Below, piece by piece: positions 43,897 to 52,268 of a stretch of DNA of 64,000 nucleotides. The notes beneath the pieces were generated by a model. That model was not told the DNA's origin and ran no database searches. It saw nothing but the letters and a program-made list of their open reading frames with translations. Position numbers and translations under genes: made by a program. Positions within the stretch are counted from its first letter, which is position 1; each line of letters starts with the position of its first letter. Source of the stretch: a virus; IMG/VR virus record IMGVR_UViG_3300027822_000001, positions 1 to 64,000 of that record. One strand, 5' to 3'.

Positions 43897-44879
43897 TTAT
43901 TTATTAACATTTTCACTGTCTCTCTATTTAATTTGGATATAAGTTCAGCTGTATCCGTTGCTTCATAATGTTCTGATATTTTTATTTCATTTATACCATA
44001 CATATTTGCATATTTGTTGCTTAAAATATATCCTTTATTTTCTTCTTTATTATAATCACAATCATATAATAAAAATAAATTAAAGTTGTCCTTTAATACT
44101 TCTATTATATCTCTTGGGATTTCCATGTCTTCCCCTTGTGTGTTGCATACATTAAATCCTAAAGAGTCTAAGATAATACAATCTTTATTTGATTTAGTTA
44201 TGATAACTTCATCTTTACTAAAATCTAAATTTTCTAGATTATGTATCATTCTCTTTGCATTAGGATAATCAGACCTCCATTTATCTCCAAGTCTATCCAG
44301 TGGTTTATAGGCTTTTGAATGTACCTTACTTAGATATTTCTCTCTGTAGATATATATAGGGTCACCATAATATGCAGACCACACTCTTGCATTGTTTATA
44401 AGAAGTTCTTTTGCACTATATACATGATGCTTAATCAAATAGTTTAAACTTCCTATTTTCAACCTATCAAGCCAATATATTTTATCAAATTCAGTATATA
44501 CTGGTTTATTATTATATTTAAAATATATAGGTTGTAATATTTTTTCTCTTTTTATGCTACTTTGTATTTTATCTCTTTTAACAACAGCTTCTCTATATTT
44601 TATTCCTAAGCTAGTATCTATTTTTAAGTCTATTATTATCCTATTAATAGCTTCAGTAAAAGTCATTCTATATAATTCCATTACAAAATCTATAGCATTT
44701 CCTTTAGTGTTTCCAAAGTCCTTAAAAAAGAGCAGACCTACGTTATTAACAAATATGTTAAACGAAGGTCTCTTCTCTTTTCTAAAAGGAGACTTATAAT
44801 AAGTTCCTATCTTATAGCTACCAAAGTAGTATTTAAAGATGGAGCTGCTGTACTGTAGAACTCTATCTTTAACAGTCAT
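43884..44879 (-). CDS. DNA primase (DnaG-type, TOPRIM)
   Basis: A 331-residue protein. The N-terminus has the CHC2-like primase pattern without its zinc ligands: YYFGSYKIGTYYKSPFR.EKRPSFNIF and FFKDFG...GNAIDFV (residues 18-66). A TOPRIM domain follows at about 223-290, with DEVIITKSNKDCIILDSLG, QGED, then LLYDCDYN.E.NKGY (Asp273, Asp275, Gly283). It should make RNA primers for the phage fork. It is shorter than bacterial DnaG and lacks the helicase-binding tail; the helicase is encoded separately at 47812. Lineage is clear, although the lost zinc site is a deviation. Confidence 0.85.
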   Translation of the reverse strand: MTVKDRVLQYSSSIFKYYFGSYKIGTYYKSPFRKEKRPSFNIFVNNVGLLFFKDFGNTKGNAIDFVMELYRMTFTEAINRIIIDLKIDTSLGIKYREAVVKRDKIQSSIKREKILQPIYFKYNNKPVYTEFDKIYWLDRLKIGSLNYLIKHHVYSAKELLINNARVWSAYYGDPIYIYREKYLSKVHSKAYKPLDRLGDKWRSDYPNAKRMIHNLENLDFSKDEVIITKSNKDCIILDSLGFNVCNTQGEDMEIPRDIIEVLKDNFNLFLLYDCDYNKEENKGYILSNKYANMYGINEIKISEHYEATDTAELISKLNRETVKMLINKWKI

Positions 44880-44886
44880 TTATTGG

Positions 44887-45981
44887 TTAGAAGAAATTAA
44901 CATCTTCTGTACCTCCATCTCCAAACGGATTGTCTGTTTCTGTTGGTTTAGAGGTTGCTGCAGCTTGTTGTCTGTTTATTACACCACTCATTAATTTTTC
45001 AGTATAGCTACTTTTAAACTCTTTTAATCCTAAATGTGGCATTCCATTATGTCCTACAAAAATACCTTTTGATTCTGCACTATAAACCTTACCATTAGAT
45101 GCAGGCTTTCGTTCTTCTGCTAACGATTTCAAGATTCTACTAAACTCTTTATTTACTGTTAAGTTGTTATCTAAATACCAACGTTCAAATACAGGATAAT
45201 AAGACTGTCTGAACTCGTTTCTGGTACTGTTATTATTTTCAACAGTCATTAGAAGAGTAGAACCATAAGCAGATTTACCATCAGCTGTTCTTATATCTTC
45301 ATGAATAATAGATATAAGCTCTTCAAGAGATGACATATCACCTTCTAACATAGCATCGACATCTAAGTCTTCTACCAATGCAACTTTTCTATTTAAGGTA
45401 GAGTAAGCATACAAGAAGTTAATTAAATCTTCAAAGTCTAAATGACCAGTAGAGAAAGGCATACCATGTACACCATCATCATCACCATGTTCAAACTTCT
45501 CACTTCCGAAAGCTCCGTCAACAGCAACATATGTGGTTTTACCAAATTTATTGAAGACTTTTACTTTGTCTCCTTTTTTAGTAATACTTTTTGCTTTCAT
45601 AAATCTAAAAGTCAATAACTTTTTCATTTTTAAAGCATCCAAAGTTTCAACTACTAAAGTTACTTTAGCATAAGTTACTTCGTCTTCGACGACAACAGAT
45701 TCTCTGTCTGAAGGAGCTAATTCATCATATTCTTTTTGAGATACTCTTTTTTTACCACCTCGTTCTTTAAAGTCAGTCCAACCCCAACCTAGTTTAGTTG
45801 TTCCCGTATAAACTCGTTCATCTTTGTCTGTATTATAGCCATCAAATAATTTAGCCATAGTTGCATTATCAGGATTTATGATAGGCATTCCTTTTTCATC
45901 TTCTACAATTTTAACTCCAGTAACTCCAAAATATTTAGTAAATTCCTGTCGTTCCGTAAACGTATTTGCTAATTTTCCCAT
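44887..45981 (-). CDS. Putative single-stranded DNA-binding protein
   Basis: A 364-residue protein with central alpha/beta segments and a low-complexity Ala/Thr/Pro linker leading to an acidic, aromatic end (NPFGDGGTEDVNFF). An acidic C-terminal tip with terminal Phe is the hallmark of phage and bacterial ssDNA-binding proteins that dock replication partners. It sits between primase and the ATPase/helicase genes, where such a protein is expected. The fold itself is not recognisable by eye. ssDNA binding is therefore inferred from tail and context. Confidence 0.5.
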   Translation of the reverse strand: MGKLANTFTERQEFTKYFGVTGVKIVEDEKGMPIINPDNATMAKLFDGYNTDKDERVYTGTTKLGWGWTDFKERGGKKRVSQKEYDELAPSDRESVVVEDEVTYAKVTLVVETLDALKMKKLLTFRFMKAKSITKKGDKVKVFNKFGKTTYVAVDGAFGSEKFEHGDDDGVHGMPFSTGHLDFEDLINFLYAYSTLNRKVALVEDLDVDAMLEGDMSSLEELISIIHEDIRTADGKSAYGSTLLMTVENNNSTRNEFRQSYYPVFERWYLDNNLTVNKEFSRILKSLAEERKPASNGKVYSAESKGIFVGHNGMPHLGLKEFKSSYTEKLMSGVINRQQAAATSKPTETDNPFGDGGTEDVNFF

Positions 45982-46015
45982 TTATTATATATAAATCTTA
46001 AATTATTATTACTTG

Positions 46016-47047
46016 TTAAATAGAGTCAATAATTGAAGCTGCATCTGCTTCATTCAATGTTTGCACTTCTTCTTCAATAGGTGCCGATGCAACAGCAACA
46101 TCTTCTAATGTATTAGTATTACCTCTACGTTTTTTTACTCTAAAGTCTGAAAGTTTATAAGCTGCTCTATCTGTTAATTTAGCTGCTACATTACCATCTC
46201 CATCAAAAATAGCTACTGTTACTGCTTTATTATTGTAGCTAAATTTACCTACTTTTAATTTGCCAGATTTACTCATATCATCAGGGGCAACAACTCCATA
46301 CATAGGATGTCTGAATACTTTACCTAATCTACTTCCAATAGATAATTTACCACCAGAACGAAGTGGGTATAATTTAATGAAGTTTTGTTCTCCAATGCCA
46401 CCTTCTACCATATAAGTACCTTCAGTACCTTTAATGATATTTCCAGCTCCGTCAATTTCTACTCCTGAGAAGAAACCTAAATCACACATAGATACATAGC
46501 AATAAGCACTAGTAGTCAAAATAAAGTTTCCGTTTTCATCAGAGCCATCAGCTTTATCTTCACTGATATCTTCATATGTACTTGTATAATATTGTTTATA
46601 CAAAGGAACATTATGGTCTATTTTTATCCATTTTCCATCTCTTTTTTCTGCTTCTGAGATAACTACTCCATTATCATCTTTTTTAGAATATGTCCAATCA
46701 GATACTTCTCCATTTTTAGGAGTAATACCTTCAGGCAATTCATCAGTGATTTTACTCATTGATACAAGGGGTAATGGCATAACTCTTTCAGTAGTTTCAT
46801 CAGTAACAATATTATCTAAGTAGCCACAAAACGGACTATCTTGATGATATGCTCCTCTTACTTTAAGAATATTCTTTCCACTTGAATCTAAGATAAAAGA
46901 TTGAGTAGATACAGCATTTTTATCCAGTTGTTTGCCATCCCATCCAATTTGAGGTACTTTAACTTTAACTTCTCCACCAGCACGTGATAAAATTTTTAAA
47001 TCTACATTTTCAAAACTGCTGCTAAATGTTCTTCTTTTTAATCCCAT
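46016..47047 (-). CDS. Conserved beta-rich replication-block protein
   Basis: A 343-residue protein with many Gly/Asp turns and short beta strands (EIDGAGNIIKGTEGTYMVEGG; VTVAIFDGDGNVAAKL). A basic patch (FRVKKRRGNTN, near 305) is followed by an acidic C-terminus (EEEVQTLNEADAASIIDSI). Adjacent to the putative ssDNA-binding protein and similar in size and in having an acidic tail; the two may work together. Precise function unknown. Confidence 0.55.
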   Translation of the reverse strand: MGLKRRTFSSSFENVDLKILSRAGGEVKVKVPQIGWDGKQLDKNAVSTQSFILDSSGKNILKVRGAYHQDSPFCGYLDNIVTDETTERVMPLPLVSMSKITDELPEGITPKNGEVSDWTYSKKDDNGVVISEAEKRDGKWIKIDHNVPLYKQYYTSTYEDISEDKADGSDENGNFILTTSAYCYVSMCDLGFFSGVEIDGAGNIIKGTEGTYMVEGGIGEQNFIKLYPLRSGGKLSIGSRLGKVFRHPMYGVVAPDDMSKSGKLKVGKFSYNNKAVTVAIFDGDGNVAAKLTDRAAYKLSDFRVKKRRGNTNTLEDVAVASAPIEEEVQTLNEADAASIIDSI

Positions 47048-47053
47048 TGTTTA

Positions 47054-47812
47054 TTAATTTATTTTAAATTTATAGTAGAGATTGAAAGCATTTCTTACAA
47101 TCCCTAAGTCATTAGGTATTTCTTTAACTAGTCTACCTTGTTCATTAACAAATACGCCTAATACTGATTTCGCAATATCATTCTCATGTTGTGGTAATGT
47201 TCTGAATGAATATACCATATTTCTTCCTTTAAGTCTCCTTTGTGCTACTAATACTGTCGAGAATAATCCTTCTATAGTAAACTTCTCATCTAACATCTTT
47301 CCAATAGTCTTTAATTTTATAAATATTTCTTTATCTTCTTTGTATTCATCTGTGTGCATAATAATAAACACTATTATGTCTTCTCTTAACTCTCTTAAAT
47401 CATGCATTATTAAGTTAACAAATGAAAAACCCATTTGAGCATATTTCTCAAACCCAGTTTGTACTCTGCGGTCAAAGAAATCCATACTGAGAAGATATTG
47501 AGCATCTTCTACAATTATGTTTTTAATCTTGGGGTTCTTATTAATTAACTGTAATGAGCTTGATATTTTATTATAGTTCCATCCTGTTATTTTATTTCCA
47601 ACTACTCCTTTCTTTCCGTCTTTTTCTATCATTCTAAATTCTGTGAATGTTCCTGGTGGAACAGGTAGTTCTTTGTTTACAGTATTTATTAAAAAGGTTT
47701 CTTCTGGCTTTAATCCTTCTATCTTTATATTGTCGTCTGGATAATCTAACTTACAGTAAGCAGTTGACTTTCCTGAAGCTGATTTTCCAGCAATAACTAC
47801 AATTTTTGACAT
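47054..47812 (-). CDS. RecA/Sak4-type P-loop ATPase
   Basis: A 252-residue protein with Walker A GKSASGKST at 9-17 and a Walker B-like strand NIIVEDAQYL around 98-107, then IIVFIIMHTDEY (sensor-like strand). Size and motif layout fit the Sak4/RecA-core ATPases of phages, which assist single-strand annealing and recombination together with a phage ssDNA-binding protein. It abuts the helicase gene (1-base overlap). ATPase is certain; the Sak4 subgroup is likely. Confidence 0.75.
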   Translation of the reverse strand: MSKIVVIAGKSASGKSTAYCKLDYPDDNIKIEGLKPEETFLINTVNKELPVPPGTFTEFRMIEKDGKKGVVGNKITGWNYNKISSSLQLINKNPKIKNIIVEDAQYLLSMDFFDRRVQTGFEKYAQMGFSFVNLIMHDLRELREDIIVFIIMHTDEYKEDKEIFIKLKTIGKMLDEKFTIEGLFSTVLVAQRRLKGRNMVYSFRTLPQHENDIAKSVLGVFVNEQGRLVKEIPNDLGIVRNAFNLYYKFKIN

Positions 47813-48918
47813 TATACTATATTGTATTTTTTAAATTCATACTTTTCATAGTTTAAGTCCTCTGGATTTTCAATATCTCTAAATATTCCATTTTCTCCTA
47901 CGTATGCAGCAGCAACTCTTATAGCAGAGCCTCCATATCTATCTTTCTCAATACCAAATAGCCTGAATCTATCTAATAAGCCTAAGTTGTTGTTTTCTTC
48001 TGTTGGCTTTATATAATACATACTATTTTTAAATCTTACACTAGATATCTCCTCATGATAAGGACTTCCTATTGCTATACAAACATCACAATCTTGAAAG
48101 GTATTTTTTGTATCCCTTGCATCTGCATGCCCATATATTAATTTCTTCGGTCCTTCTCCTTTCTTCTCTGGGTTAACTTGTTGAATGACAACTGGAGTTA
48201 GCCCAAACTGTCTTTTCAGGTCTACAAATATCATCTTACTTACCATATCCATTGTCTTTTTTAAAGTTGAACTTGGTAATTCTGGTATTAATGCCATATG
48301 GTCTACAGCAGCTATTACCATCTTTTTTCTATTTTTAAAATGATATAATGGTTTACCTAAAGCATCTACTCCAAATTGAACAGACTGTTGCACACATCTC
48401 TTATGTATATAATCATACATATCCATTGGTTTTGCAGAAGTAAAGATAGTAGTTATTTTATCAATTACTTCTAAGTATCTAATAAAACCCTCATCTTTCA
48501 TGATGTTTGAAATATCCTTTGGTGGTTTTCCATACACTCCAAGTAACTTTTTTATTCCTGTTAGAGTATTCTTATGAATAAAGAGGTATCTTACAGCTGC
48601 TTTAGCTGAAATCATTACTCTATCTATCTCTAAAGAATATAAAATTACTTCAATATCATCAGCATCTAACTCTCCACTTACCACTCTATCTGCTAAATTA
48701 AATATAAACTGGTCATAAAAGAAACTACTTTTACCAGCTTTTGATGCTCCTAGTATTAAATAATACATTCCTCTCATAATTCCTCCCACTGGAGCATTTA
48801 ATTTATTTATTGTGAATGGTAATCCTTGATTAAAACCATCAATTCCATCTTGTACTGCTTTTCCTAAGGCTTTAGTTAAACTATAAGTCCTGCCCAAATC
48901 CTCCATATGAGTCATCAT
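47812..48918 (-). CDS. Replicative DNA helicase (DnaB/SF4 type)
   Basis: A 368-residue protein with Walker A GASKAGKSS (57-65), a conserved YSLEID strand (motif 1a-like, near 93), VIAAVDHMALI (Walker B-like), VVIQQVNPE (motif 3) and FGIEKDRYGGSA near the end (motif 4 / arginine-finger region). It should unwind duplex DNA as a hexameric ring. The N-terminal primase-binding domain of bacterial DnaB is missing, as in other short phage SF4 helicases. An alternative start is Met5 at 48906. It overlaps the upstream gene by 38 bases. Confidence 0.85.
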   Translation of the reverse strand: MMTHMEDLGRTYSLTKALGKAVQDGIDGFNQGLPFTINKLNAPVGGIMRGMYYLILGASKAGKSSFFYDQFIFNLADRVVSGELDADDIEVILYSLEIDRVMISAKAAVRYLFIHKNTLTGIKKLLGVYGKPPKDISNIMKDEGFIRYLEVIDKITTIFTSAKPMDMYDYIHKRCVQQSVQFGVDALGKPLYHFKNRKKMVIAAVDHMALIPELPSSTLKKTMDMVSKMIFVDLKRQFGLTPVVIQQVNPEKKGEGPKKLIYGHADARDTKNTFQDCDVCIAIGSPYHEEISSVRFKNSMYYIKPTEENNNLGLLDRFRLFGIEKDRYGGSAIRVAAAYVGENGIFRDIENPEDLNYEKYEFKKYNIV

Positions 48919-49513
48919 TTCCTCTAAATATAGTTTTCTGATGTGCTCTTCTTTCCATTATATTATGGCAATATTCTATTAAATACCCATTTTTAGCGTT
49001 TCCTGTAATAAACGTAGAACACTTTGGGGCATACTTTAAATAACCCATAGAATCTTTATCTATATTTTCTAAAAACTCCTCATTAGCTTTTAATATCACA
49101 TCTACCTCGATGTCTTCGTTATCTCTTATAAAATCATATAGATATTTTTCTGCTGCTTTTTTATCTAATAATGGATATTTTTTCATCTCTTTAGTTATTC
49201 CCATCTTGCCTCTCCAATTAGATAAAAATCTTTTAGTTACTGTATTTATAGATAGAGTACTGGAACAGGCATCTAATATCTTACAATATTTACTTCCATC
49301 ATACATAGTATAGTTAAGCTCATAATTACTACCTCTCTTTAATATTATATTAGCATCTACTAATCTATTCACTATCTTCATAAGTTCTGGAACTGTAACT
49401 ATTAAGTTAGGTAATAATTTATATTTTGCAGCTTCTATTACAAGTAAAGATAAAAGTTCTTCTATTCCTACATTATTAGATATTACTTTTTCATATATTC
49501 TTTTTAAATCCAT
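48881..49513 (-). CDS. Replication-block protein, possible helicase partner
   Basis: I chose the ATG at 49513 (MDLKRIYEKVIS) rather than the in-frame TTG at 49528; this gives 210 residues and avoids overlap with the polymerase gene. The protein is helical, and a winged-helix-like region is possible at residues 30-75. The stop is TAG and lies inside the helicase gene start. Placement between polymerase and helicase suggests a helicase loader or polymerase accessory; no motif proves it. Confidence 0.6.
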   Translation of the reverse strand: MDLKRIYEKVISNNVGIEELLSLLVIEAAKYKLLPNLIVTVPELMKIVNRLVDANIILKRGSNYELNYTMYDGSKYCKILDACSSTLSINTVTKRFLSNWRGKMGITKEMKKYPLLDKKAAEKYLYDFIRDNEDIEVDVILKANEEFLENIDKDSMGYLKYAPKCSTFITGNAKNGYLIEYCHNIMERRAHQKTIFRGNDDSYGGFGQDL

Positions 49514-49515
49514 TA

Positions 49516-51804
49516 TTAATGTATCCAATAATCATTTATATATGGTTTGGCTTCTATTGTTAATACTTCAGTGTATATAACAGAAGCTTCTTCCATTGAA
49601 AGTCTTAAAAGAGAAGCTGCCATTTTACTCTTATTTTTGTCTGTTTCTAACATTATCTCATCATGTATATGATTAACTGGTTTTATTGTAGATACCAAAT
49701 CTATTCCTTTATCTTCTAATTTTTCCATCAATAAACATTCTGCTGTTTTAGTCATGTCAGCTGCAGTTCCTTGTATTCCTGTATTCATAGCTGCTCTTTC
49801 CATATCTCCTTTCAACGAACTTGTTCTTCTATTTAGTTGATATAAATCTGAGCCTTTTTCTTTTATTCTCTTATAAAACATACTGACTCCTTCTCTGCTA
49901 AATTGTTTTGTAAATTCTTTCTTTCTTCTGTCAAGTTCATTCATTCCTTGTCTATACTCTTTCCAATCTGGAAGCCATCTTCTTCGATTTGTTATGTTAT
50001 TTACTATAATAAATCCATGTTTGATAACTTTCTTTTTTTCTTCATCAAAGTAAATTTTTAATTCTGGAAAACCTTTCCAAAAACCATTCAATAAATCATT
50101 AGCATCTTCTAAGCTTATTCCTTGGGAATCTTTTAAATTATAAGCACTTCCTCCAAATGAAATAAAAAAGTTTAAAACTTTTCCCTTTTGACGAAGAGAA
50201 CAACTTATTCTATCATCTTCTACTTCATTAGTATCTTCATAAAAAGCATATAGCTTTTTATTAATCTCTTTTAAAGATGCTTTTGATATATCTATAGGAT
50301 ATAAGTTACTCAGCATTTGCTTTGCAGTTTCTTCATCATTTTGAACTTCAACAGCTAAGCTATACTTTTTTACTATTATATCTCTATGTTCTTTGATTGA
50401 GTATACTCTACTAGCAACCATACTATGACTGTCTCCATCTCCATTTTTAAAGAATTCTACAAAAGCTTTATCTTCAGATTTATCAGCCATCACTTGACTT
50501 TCCTGACCGGAGTAATCAGCCCCTACTATATCAGTATCTTCTTGAGACCTAAATAGCATCCTCCACTCAAGTCCTCCAGGTATCTGTGCTAAGTTCGGTT
50601 TCTTTAAAGCAACTCTACCTGTCTCTAATACTTGATTTACAGAACAGTGTATTCTATTAGTTCTTAAATTAATATGCTCCTTGTATTTTATACCATAAGA
50701 GCTAATAAGTTTTGATATTTTCTTATATTTTATAAATTTAGATACTAAAGAGTATTGTTTATAGGCAGGTTTATCTAATTCTTTTATACCGATAGTTTCT
50801 TTACCATACTTATCTTTTATTGTTTTACCTACAGTTTTAAATATAATAGGTTTTATTTGTTTTTGAGAGTTCCAATTAAGTCTTTTACTGTCTTTTCCTT
50901 TATTTAACACTCTCACATCTTCTTCAAATAATGATTTTTGTATTACTTTTTTGACATTAAAAGGAATCTCTCTATATCCTTTTAACTCTTCAAATTCGGC
51001 AATAGCTTGCTTATTTAAACTTAGTTCAATATCGTATCTTCTTTCTATATTTTTATCGTAAAGTTTTAACATTTCTGGAAGGTCAATAAATATACCATTA
51101 TACATCATATCGGCAAAATATAAAGATACTTTATTTTCTAACACAGTTACACTTAATTCATGCCTATTTGCTAAATCTTTTATTCTATCAGTTAAACTAT
51201 AATTTTTGTGAATTAAATTAAAAGTTAAAAGCTTTTCAATAAGTTTTTCATATATATCAAATAGTTCAACATCTCTTGCAGCATATTTTATCTGACTTAG
51301 AGAGTAATTATTTCCATATAGAAAACTAGATTGTTCTGATTTTGGTATACTTATATCTAAATATTCTTTATATAGACCAGCTAAACTTGTTATAAAAGCT
51401 CTTCCATAATCGGTATATACAAATCTGTCTTTTCTTCCTTGTCTTAAAACTTTAGCACTAATAAGTAAATCAAATGTGTTATTTATTACAAGTCCAATAC
51501 TTCTAAGCATATTTCTTTCAAAATATACATTAGCTACTATCTTTTCTATTTTTTTACTACTTAAGATATCTCCTAATTTATCAATATCACAAGTTGTAGC
51601 ATCAAATACATATTGATTTTCTTTAGTGCCTAATTGTATTAATCTTACTTGATTAGGCTTAGTAAAGTCTAATCCAAAAGTTTCAGTATCTTCGCATATG
51701 ATAGCTTCTCTATTAATATCTTCTATTGCTTTATCTATAGAAAGTGGAGATATGCTACCATCGTTGTCTATAATTCTTCTTATATCTCCTACAAAATAAA
51801 TCAT
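49516..51804 (-). CDS. Family A DNA polymerase with 3'-5' exonuclease
   Basis: A 762-residue protein. The exonuclease domain occupies about residues 25-200: exo I with Asp39 and Glu41 in EDTETFGLDF, and a later AARDVELFDIYEKL block. The polymerase domain has motif A in VGADYSGQESQ (Asp430), motif B in LRQKGKVLNFFISFGGSAYNL and motif C NHIHDEIML (His714, Asp715, Glu716). In motif A the usual Ile-Glu becomes Gln-Glu (DYSGQE). There is no 5' nuclease domain. This is the main phage replicase, flanked by helicase and nucleotide-metabolism genes. Assignment is certain. Confidence 0.96.
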   Translation of the reverse strand: MIYFVGDIRRIIDNDGSISPLSIDKAIEDINREAIICEDTETFGLDFTKPNQVRLIQLGTKENQYVFDATTCDIDKLGDILSSKKIEKIVANVYFERNMLRSIGLVINNTFDLLISAKVLRQGRKDRFVYTDYGRAFITSLAGLYKEYLDISIPKSEQSSFLYGNNYSLSQIKYAARDVELFDIYEKLIEKLLTFNLIHKNYSLTDRIKDLANRHELSVTVLENKVSLYFADMMYNGIFIDLPEMLKLYDKNIERRYDIELSLNKQAIAEFEELKGYREIPFNVKKVIQKSLFEEDVRVLNKGKDSKRLNWNSQKQIKPIIFKTVGKTIKDKYGKETIGIKELDKPAYKQYSLVSKFIKYKKISKLISSYGIKYKEHINLRTNRIHCSVNQVLETGRVALKKPNLAQIPGGLEWRMLFRSQEDTDIVGADYSGQESQVMADKSEDKAFVEFFKNGDGDSHSMVASRVYSIKEHRDIIVKKYSLAVEVQNDEETAKQMLSNLYPIDISKASLKEINKKLYAFYEDTNEVEDDRISCSLRQKGKVLNFFISFGGSAYNLKDSQGISLEDANDLLNGFWKGFPELKIYFDEEKKKVIKHGFIIVNNITNRRRWLPDWKEYRQGMNELDRRKKEFTKQFSREGVSMFYKRIKEKGSDLYQLNRRTSSLKGDMERAAMNTGIQGTAADMTKTAECLLMEKLEDKGIDLVSTIKPVNHIHDEIMLETDKNKSKMAASLLRLSMEEASVIYTEVLTIEAKPYINDYWIH

Positions 51805-52244
51805 TTTACTTTGTCATACTTTACTACCATCATTACTTCACTAAGACTAGCTAAAGTTAATAAGCTACTCATACTTTTTCCTCTTACTAGAACTTTTGTA
51901 GCTCCATTAAAGTTTTCACTTAAAACATGAGTTACAATAACTAAATCTCCTATTTCCACTTCAATATTATAATTATCAGTTCTTTCTCCAGCAAGTATTA
52001 CTTCATACACTGCTTCTTCTTTACTATTATAGTTAGGACTTCCAGGAACTATAATTTTATTTGTTTTTGGATATAATCTTACTTTCTCTAAAAGAAGCAT
52101 ATTACTTTTAAGCTTAACTATATTTAAAATTACTTCTTTCTCAACTAGTCTGTTCTTTTCGGCAATTTCTTCAATTTCATCTATTGATGTAGACTTTAAA
52201 GCATTTTCATACTTTGTAGCCATATTCTTAGGTTTACTAGACAT
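51801..52244 (-). CDS. Possible GroES-like co-chaperonin
   Basis: A 147-residue protein. Residues about 48-147 read like a GroES barrel: LLLEKVRLYPKTNKIIVPGSPN, then VYEVILAGER...EVEIGDLVIV and a final SEVMMVVKYDK, matching the strand order and the GD turn of co-chaperonins. A basic, helical 45-residue N-terminal extension is unusual. Phage GroES homologues (T4 gp31 type) help fold capsid proteins with host GroEL. The resemblance is partial and the usual mobile loop is not obvious, so this is tentative. It overlaps the polymerase gene by four bases. Confidence 0.4.
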   Translation of the reverse strand: MSSKPKNMATKYENALKSTSIDEIEEIAEKNRLVEKEVILNIVKLKSNMLLLEKVRLYPKTNKIIVPGSPNYNSKEEAVYEVILAGERTDNYNIEVEIGDLVIVTHVLSENFNGATKVLVRGKSMSSLLTLASLSEVMMVVKYDKVK

Positions 52245-52268
52245 ATAATACTAGTTTTATTGTTAATA

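Noticed and set aside
49516-51804. Intein or frameshift in the DNA polymerase
   Set aside because: Exonuclease and polymerase motifs occur in order at normal spacing in one uninterrupted frame.
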